Positions 59,077 through 64,000 of a stretch of 64,000 nucleotides of DNA are shown here, one piece after another. The number at the start of each line of letters is the position of its first letter. Positions within the stretch are counted from its first letter, which is position 1. The stretch comes from Exercitatus varius. Lineage in GTDB: Bacteria > Pseudomonadota > Gammaproteobacteria > Enterobacterales > Pasteurellaceae. The translations under genes were made by a program, and so were the position numbers. The DNA is taken from positions 186,001 through 250,000 of the forward strand of contig NZ_JARQTO010000001.1 of NCBI RefSeq assembly GCF_029577735.1, written 5' to 3'. Below the pieces are notes generated by a model. The model made no database searches. It worked only from the letters and a program-made list of their open reading frames with translations, and had not been told where the DNA came from.

Positions 59077-61230
59077 ATGAAAAAAGTTATCACGGTTTGT
59101 CCGTATTGCGCTTCGGGTTGTAAGATCAATTTGTTGGTGGAAAACAACAAAATCGTAGGAGCCGAAGGCGCGAACGGAAGAACCAATGAAGGCGAACTTT
59201 GCCTTAAAGGATATTTTGGTTGGGACTTTGTTCACGATACTAAAATTTTAACTCCTCGTCTGACTCAACCGATGATTCGCTATAAAAGAGGCGAAGCGTT
59301 TACGCCGGTAAGTTGGGACGAAGCCATTTCTTACACCGCCAAACGCCTTTCCGAAATCAAAAACAAATACGGCAATGAATCCATTATGGTAACGGGTTCT
59401 TCCCGCGGACCGGGCAACGAAGTGAATTATGTGATGCAGAAATTCGCTCGTGCGGTGTTAGGAAATAACAATATCGACTGTTGTGCGCGCGTTTGACACG
59501 GCCCTTCTGTAACAGGTCTGCTCAAATCGGTCGGAAACGGCGCAATGTCTAATTCAATCGTTGAGATTGAAGACACCAAATGTGTATTTATCTTCGGTTA
59601 TAACGCTTCGACTTCTCACCCGATTGTGGCGAGACGGATTAATCACGCCAAAGCAAAAGGCGCGAAAATCATCGTTTGTGACCCGCGTAAAATCGAAACC
59701 GCACGTATTGCGGATATTTACGCACCGCTCAATAATGCAAGTAACGTCGCATTTTTAAATGCTATGATGAATGTGATCATTGAAGAAGGCTTGCAGGATC
59801 AAAAATTCATTGACGAACACACGGAAAAGTTCGATGAATTTCGTGAAATCATTCAATCTTACACGCCGGAATCCACTCAACACATCACGGGTATTGAACC
59901 TGAAATGTTGCGTGAAATCGCCCGCACTTACGCTAAAGCGGAAACCGCAACCATTCTTTGGGGCATGGGCGTATGTCAGTTCAAACAGGGTGTAGAAACC
60001 GTGCGCGCTCTGGCAAGTCTTGCCATGCTGACGGGTAATCTGGGTAAACCGAATGTGGGCGTGAATCCGGTGCGCGGTCAAAATAACGTACAAGGCGCGT
60101 GCGACATGGGCGCACTGTTCAACACGTTACCGGGCTATCAACGCTTGGATGATCCGGTCGCCATGGCAAAATTCGCCAAAGCTTACGGCATTCCCGCGAT
60201 GAATCCGAAACCGGGCGTTCCGTTGAGTGAAGTACCGGAAGCCATTATGGAAGATAAAATCAAAGCTTTCTATATTATGGGCGAAGATACCTTGCAAACC
60301 GAGCCGGATATTAATGCGGTGAAAAAAGCCTTCGAAAAAGTGGAATTTCTGATTGTACAGGATATTTTCATGACGCAAACGGCGGCGGAGGCGGACGTGT
60401 TATTGCCGGCGACATCCTGTGCCGAACACGAAGGGGTGTACAGCGCGGCGGACCGGGGTTTTCAACGTTTCTACAAAGCGGTGGAACCTGTCGGCAATGT
60501 GAAAGACGACTGGCAAATCATCAGCGAAATCGCGACGGCCATGGGTTATCCGATGCACTACAATAACACCAAAGAAATTTGGGATGAATTGCGCTCGTTA
60601 TGTGATTTGTACAAAGGCGCCACTTACGAAAAAATGGAAGGGCTGGGTTATATTCAATGGCCTTGTACTGATGAAGGCCCTGAAGATCAGGGCACCAGCT
60701 ATTTGTATAAGAACCAGATTTTTGACCGTCCGAACGGTAAAGCGGAATTTTTCGCCTGCGATTGGGAACCGCCGATGGAATCGTTAACGGAGGAATTCCC
60801 GTTGATTCTGTCCACTGTGCGTGAAGTCGGGCATTATTCCTGCCGTTCCATGACCGGAAACTGCCGCGCATTAGCCGCGCTTGCGGATGAGCCGGGGTAT
60901 GTTCAGATGAACGATCAGGACGCAAAAGAACTGGGCATTAAAAATCACGATTTGGTTTGGATTTCCTCATCGCGCGGAAAAGTGATTTCCCGTGCGGATG
61001 TGAGCAGCCGTACCAATAAAGGCGCTTGTTACATGACCTATCAATGGTGGATTGGTAAATGTAACGAATTAACCGCGGAACATTTGAATCCGGGTTCCAG
61101 AACGCCGGAATACAAATACAGCGCGGTGCGTATCGATAAAATCGAGGATCAACGTTGGGCGGAACAATATGTTGTTAACGAATACACCAAGTTAAAAACT
61201 CGCTTAAAAGAGACCGCACTTGCGGTTTGA
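59077..61230 (+). CDS. fdhF: Formate dehydrogenase H, selenocysteine-containing
   Basis: A 717-residue molybdoenzyme (E. coli 715) read through an in-frame TGA at 59494-59496, which encodes selenocysteine at residue 140 in the context DCCARV-Sec-HGPSV. N-terminal CPYCASGCKIN and ELCLKGY carry the four Cys of the [4Fe-4S] cluster. GMGVCQFKQGVETVRALASL, GVNPVRGQNNVQGACDMGAL and VREVGHYSCRSMTGNC bind the molybdopterin guanine dinucleotides. It oxidises formate to CO2 and feeds formate hydrogenlyase. Upstream are hycH/hycI and downstream the selenium genes yedE/yedF. The Met at 59077 follows TAACAAGGACA. Confidence 0.96.
59494..59530 (+). promoter_or_regulatory. Bacterial SECIS element in fdhF
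   Basis: Starting with the UGA, the sequence TGACACGGCCCTTCTG is close to that of E. coli fdhF, and the apical SelB-binding AGGTCT (59514-59519) is identical. The bulged U in the 5' arm is kept; one pair beside the loop is mismatched. Confidence 0.85.
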
Positions 61231-61250
61231 CGTTAGTCTTCGGTCGATTA

Positions 61251-61282
61251 GCGGGCGAGCTTTTATGTTCGCCCGCTTTTTT
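61251..61282 (+). terminator. Intrinsic terminator after fdhF
   Basis: GCGGGCGA (61251-61258) / TCGCCCGC (61269-61276), followed by TTTTTTAA. Confidence 0.88.
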
Positions 61283-61497
61283 AACGACAAATTAAGATCC
61301 GTTAATTCATTTATTTAGTTATTTGCCCCGATTGCAAATTTGGTTATAATCTGGCTGCTTAACCGCATATCATTAATATATCGCAAGTTTTGTGTATAGG
61401 AAATGAGCAAATCAAATTGTTTGTCGCACTCAATTTCAGTTTTTTCATCATATACCTTTCTTGCAAATCGTTAACTTTTCTTAGGATTTAAGAACCT

Positions 61498-62715
61498 ATG
61501 TTAGAGATTTGGCAACAGTTCAAACAAAACTATCTGATTAAATATTGGAATCCCGTCGCGGCCGTGATCGCAGCCGGATTGATTTCCGCCTATTATTTCG
61601 GCGTGACCGGCACTTATTGGGCAGTGACCGGCGAATTTACCCGTTGGGGCGGGCACATGCTGCAGGCTTTGGGCGTGGATGTTACGGAGTGGAGTTACTA
61701 CAAAATTATCGGCATGGACGGTACGGTGTTTACGCGTGTTGACGGCCTGATGATTTTGGGGATGTTTGCCGGCTGTATTTCGGCGGCGCTATGGGCGAAT
61801 AACATCAAATGGCGCAATCAGCCGCATAAACGCCGTATTTTTCAGGCGTTGGTCGGCGGTGCGTTGGCGGGATTCGGCGCGCGTCTGGCGATGGGCTGTA
61901 ATCTGGCTTCATTGTTTACCGGTATTCCGCAGTTTTCCGTACACGCTTGGTTTTTTACTATTGCCACCGCGATAGGAACATATTTCGGGGTTAAATTTAC
62001 CCTGTTGCCGATGTTTCGAGTGAAATTGCAGCTGAAAAAAGGTGCGGCAAAACTGGATGAAACGGATCCGAAACGGGCGTCCCGCCGTTTTCGGCTTGGC
62101 ATGCTGGTTTTCTTCGCTTATTTTATCGCTTCGCTGTATGTGATGCAGTCTTCCGTTAAATTGGGATTTGCCATGCTGTGCGGTCTGGCGTTCGGTTTAT
62201 TGATTGAGCGGGCGCAAATTTGTTTCACTTCCGCCTTCCGGGATTTGTGGGTAACCGGACGGGCATATATGGCGAAAGCGATCATTTTCGGCATTCTCGC
62301 CGGTACCGTCGGCGTATTTTCTTATATTCAGCTTGGCGTGCCTGCGAAAATCATGTGGGCGGGGCCGAACGCAATTATCGGCGGATTATTGTTCGGCTTC
62401 GGCATCGTACTGGCCGGCGGTTGCGAAACGGGTTGGATGTATCGCTCAATGGAAGGGCAAGTGCATTTTATGTGGGTCGGCGTAGGCAATGTGGCCGGTT
62501 CGACGCTGCTGGCATATCTATGGGACGATATTGCGCCTGCATTGGCGCTGGATTATGAAAAACTTAATTTACTGAAAGAATTCGGCCCGGTGGGCGGATT
62601 GCTGGTGAATTATGCGTTATTGATCGCTTGCCTAATTGCCGTGCTGTGGTGGGAAAAACGTTTCTTAGCCAAAGCAAAAGCCAAAATTGCCAACGCATCA
62701 ATAAATTTAACTTAA
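61498..62715 (+). CDS. yedE: YedE, selenium-metabolism membrane protein
   Basis: A 405-residue YeeE/YedE integral membrane protein with about ten helices. It has two repeats with Cys-containing motifs, LAMGCNLASLFTGIPQFS and VLAGGCETGWMYRSMEGQ, the candidate thiolate relay for selenite-like or thiosulphate-like substrates. The nearness of fdhF and the YedF partner supports a role in selenium (or reduced sulphur) uptake. The start ATG follows TTAGGATTTAAGAACCT. Transport activity is inferred. Confidence 0.88.
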   Translation: MLEIWQQFKQNYLIKYWNPVAAVIAAGLISAYYFGVTGTYWAVTGEFTRWGGHMLQALGVDVTEWSYYKIIGMDGTVFTRVDGLMILGMFAGCISAALWANNIKWRNQPHKRRIFQALVGGALAGFGARLAMGCNLASLFTGIPQFSVHAWFFTIATAIGTYFGVKFTLLPMFRVKLQLKKGAAKLDETDPKRASRRFRLGMLVFFAYFIASLYVMQSSVKLGFAMLCGLAFGLLIERAQICFTSAFRDLWVTGRAYMAKAIIFGILAGTVGVFSYIQLGVPAKIMWAGPNAIIGGLLFGFGIVLAGGCETGWMYRSMEGQVHFMWVGVGNVAGSTLLAYLWDDIAPALALDYEKLNLLKEFGPVGGLLVNYALLIACLIAVLWWEKRFLAKAKAKIANASINLT

Positions 62716-62733
62716 CCGAGAGGAGAACTTACT

Positions 62734-63003
62734 ATGGCGTTTACCGTTATACAGAAATTGGATAAAGATCCGCGGGAGATTACTCCTGATTACACGTTGG
62801 ACACTTTGGGCGAACCTTGTCCTTATCCAGCGATCGTCATGCTGGAAACCATGCCGCAATTGCAAAAAGGCGAAATTCTGGAATTGCTAAGCGATTGTGC
62901 TCAATCGATCAATAATATTCCGATCGATACTAAAAATCACGGTTATACCTTACTGAGCGTGGAACAGGACGGCACGAAATTACGTTACTTGATCCAGCGC
63001 TAA
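62734..63003 (+). CDS. yedF: YedF, TusA-like sulphur/selenium carrier
   Basis: An 89-residue TusA/SirA-fold protein. The motif LDTLGEPCPYPAIVMLETM has the active Cys of the CPxP signature, and YTLLSVEQDGTKLRYLIQR the C-terminal strand. It begins 18 bases after yedE behind AGAGGAGAAC, so the pair is an operon. YedF is thought to carry sulphur or selenium imported by YedE. Confidence 0.9.
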   Translation: MAFTVIQKLDKDPREITPDYTLDTLGEPCPYPAIVMLETMPQLQKGEILELLSDCAQSINNIPIDTKNHGYTLLSVEQDGTKLRYLIQR

Positions 63004-63056
63004 ACAAATCGGAGAGCGGATTATAGGTTTTCACCTTGGCTGTCATTATCTCAATG

Positions 63057-63398
63057 CTATTTGACGGCCATTTCCTTAATTCGGAATTCGGTGCCGCTTT
63101 GGCGCTGCAGATGTACGCCTTGACAACGCGGGCAGCAATCCTGATAAGCCGCGACTTCTACTTCCTGCTGGCATTGCCAGCACCATGCGCGCACGGGGAG
63201 ATGAACGAAATGCAGGCGGCAATGCTCGGCAACCGTATCTTTGCGCATAATTTCAAAGCAAAATTCCAACGCACTTTGTTCCACGCAGGATAACGCGCCG
63301 ATTTCCAGCCAAATATCCGTAACTTCACGAAAACCGTGCTGCCGGTGTTGTTGCTCGATAATTTCCATGATGTTTTGAGTAAGAGACATTTCGTGCAT
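63057..63398 (-). CDS. hypA: HypA, nickel insertion protein for hydrogenase
   Basis: A 113-residue HypA/HybF protein. The start MHEMSLTQNIMEII contains the nickel-binding His2/Glu3, and CWQCQQEVEVAAYQDCCPRC the zinc site with two Cys pairs. It delivers nickel to the hydrogenase large subunit with HypB. Encoded after lysS on the same strand, apart from other hyp genes, but near hycH, hycI and fdhF, which fits formate hydrogenlyase assembly. Confidence 0.94.
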   Translation of the reverse strand: MHEMSLTQNIMEIIEQQHRQHGFREVTDIWLEIGALSCVEQSALEFCFEIMRKDTVAEHCRLHFVHLPVRAWCWQCQQEVEVAAYQDCCPRCQGVHLQRQSGTEFRIKEMAVK

Positions 63399-63415
63399 AA
63401 AATCTCCTTAAAATT

Positions 63416-63443
63416 GCCCGCACTTTTTGTATAAAGTGCGGGC
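63416..63443. terminator. Hairpin between lysS and hypA
   Basis: GCCCGCACTTT (63416-63426) / AAAGTGCGGGC (63433-63443), a modified uptake core, lies between the two minus-strand genes. T-run is better on the plus strand, so function for lysS is uncertain. Confidence 0.5.
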
Positions 63444-63461
63444 GATTTTTGATGAGTTTTT

Positions 63462-64000
63462 TTATCCTTTGTGCTTCATCGCCGGGAATAAAATGACATC
63501 ACGAATGGACGGCGCGTTGGCGAAAAGCATGGCCAGGCGGTCGATTCCCAAGCCTTCGCCCGCCGTTGGCGGCAGACCGTGTTCCAGTGCGGTTACGAAG
63601 TCGTCGTCTTTGAACATGGCTTCATCGTCGCCCGCATCTTTCGCCGCCACTTGCGCGTCGAAACGTTCCGCTTGATCTTCCGCATCGTTTAATTCCGAAA
63701 AGCCGTTACCGATTTCGCGACCGCCGATAAATAATTCGAAACGATCGGTCACCTCCGGATTTTCGTCGTTACGGCGCGCCAGAGGCGAAATTTCCGCCGG
63801 ATGCGCCGTTAAGAAAGTCGGTTGAATCAAATGATGTTCCGCCACTTCTTCAAAAATCGCATTGACGATCGAACCTAATCCCCAGGATTTCTGGATTTCG
63901 ATGCCGAGTTTGGTCGCCGCCGCTTTGGCGCGCTCGAAATCGTATAAATCTTCTTTGACGATACCTTTTTCCGCGCCGTATTTGAGTACGGCATCGTGCA
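63462..64000 (-). CDS. lysS: Lysyl-tRNA synthetase, C-terminal part
   Basis: The minus-strand frame stays open to the window edge, so the N-terminal part lies outside. Class II synthetase motifs are visible: TFLTAHPAEISPLARRNDEN, FELFIGGREIGNGFSELND (motif 2-like region before) and the final motif 3 GEGLGIDRLAMLF, ending PSIRDVILFPAMKHKG. It charges tRNA-Lys in the cytoplasm. About 179 of some 500 residues are present. Confidence 0.97.
   Translation of the reverse strand, partial: HDAVLKYGAEKGIVKEDLYDFERAKAAATKLGIEIQKSWGLGSIVNAIFEEVAEHHLIQPTFLTAHPAEISPLARRNDENPEVTDRFELFIGGREIGNGFSELNDAEDQAERFDAQVAAKDAGDDEAMFKDDDFVTALEHGLPPTAGEGLGIDRLAMLFANAPSIRDVILFPAMKHKG

Noticed and set aside
59494..59496. 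In-frame TGA that splits fdhF into two reading frames
   Set aside because: Context and the SECIS AGGTCT loop show selenocysteine insertion at residue 140, so it is not a frameshift or pseudogene.

Overview
The window looks like chromosome of a Pasteurellaceae bacterium. About forty copies (counted by eye) of the Haemophilus-type uptake signal core AAGTGCGGT or its complement are spread through it, often as inverted pairs that serve as intergenic terminators. Housekeeping blocks (rpsA-ihfB-lapA-lapB-pyrF-yciH, deoC, lysS) read like gamma-proteobacterial genes. The selenocysteine formate dehydrogenase with hycH/hycI, a DcuC-type dicarboxylate carrier and the uptake-signal dialect fit the rumen succinate producers (Basfia / [Mannheimia] succiniciproducens, Actinobacillus succinogenes), but the species is an inference.

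Layout. 1-4084: core genes, S1 ribosomal protein to YciH. About 4200-45500: a long accessory block of small single-gene or two-gene units. It holds FMN, flavin and NAD(P)H oxidoreductases, metallo-beta-lactamase hydrolases, glutathione transferase, Old Yellow Enzyme, DJ-1/Hsp31, a DsbA-like protein, a split RND pump, two HxlR, six LysR, one ArsR, one MarR and one GlxA-AraC regulator. It looks like a patchwork for handling electrophiles, quinones and redox stress. 46700-51704: deoC and a four-gene binding-protein ABC importer behind a CRP-like site. 51837-57921: a MerR/CDF metal pair, then peptide and amide catabolism genes (AbgA-like amidohydrolase, DcuC, PepE, carbamoylase). 58059-63003: formate/hydrogen/selenium genes (hycH, hycI, fdhF with in-frame UGA and SECIS, yedE, yedF). 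63057-64000: hypA and the 3' part of lysS.

The accessory block carries signs of repeated DNA uptake. Exact 12-base Neisseriaceae-style DNA uptake sequences (AGGCTGCCTGAA) lie in the ankyrin gene, the RND adaptor and the RND pump, and near matches surround an Acg-type nitroreductase. Uptake cores of the second Pasteurellaceae dialect (ACAAGCGGT) were seen only inside this block. Several gene tails survive as scars: DUF1848, SDR, a third NAD(P)H-binding paralogue, macrodomain, EamA and SRPBCC.

The most interesting unit is at 24646-30270. A HxlR-style operator, present in four copies in the window, drives a small membrane-anchored protein, a class-M sirtuin (SirTM-like) and a zinc-type macrodomain, which together suggest reversible ADP-ribosylation. 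Immediately downstream, bracketed by a duplicated 3' end of the macrodomain gene, is a two-gene insert encoding a PIN-like nuclease-fold protein and an 852-residue ankyrin-repeat protein of unknown function. This insert is the best candidate for an undescribed system here.
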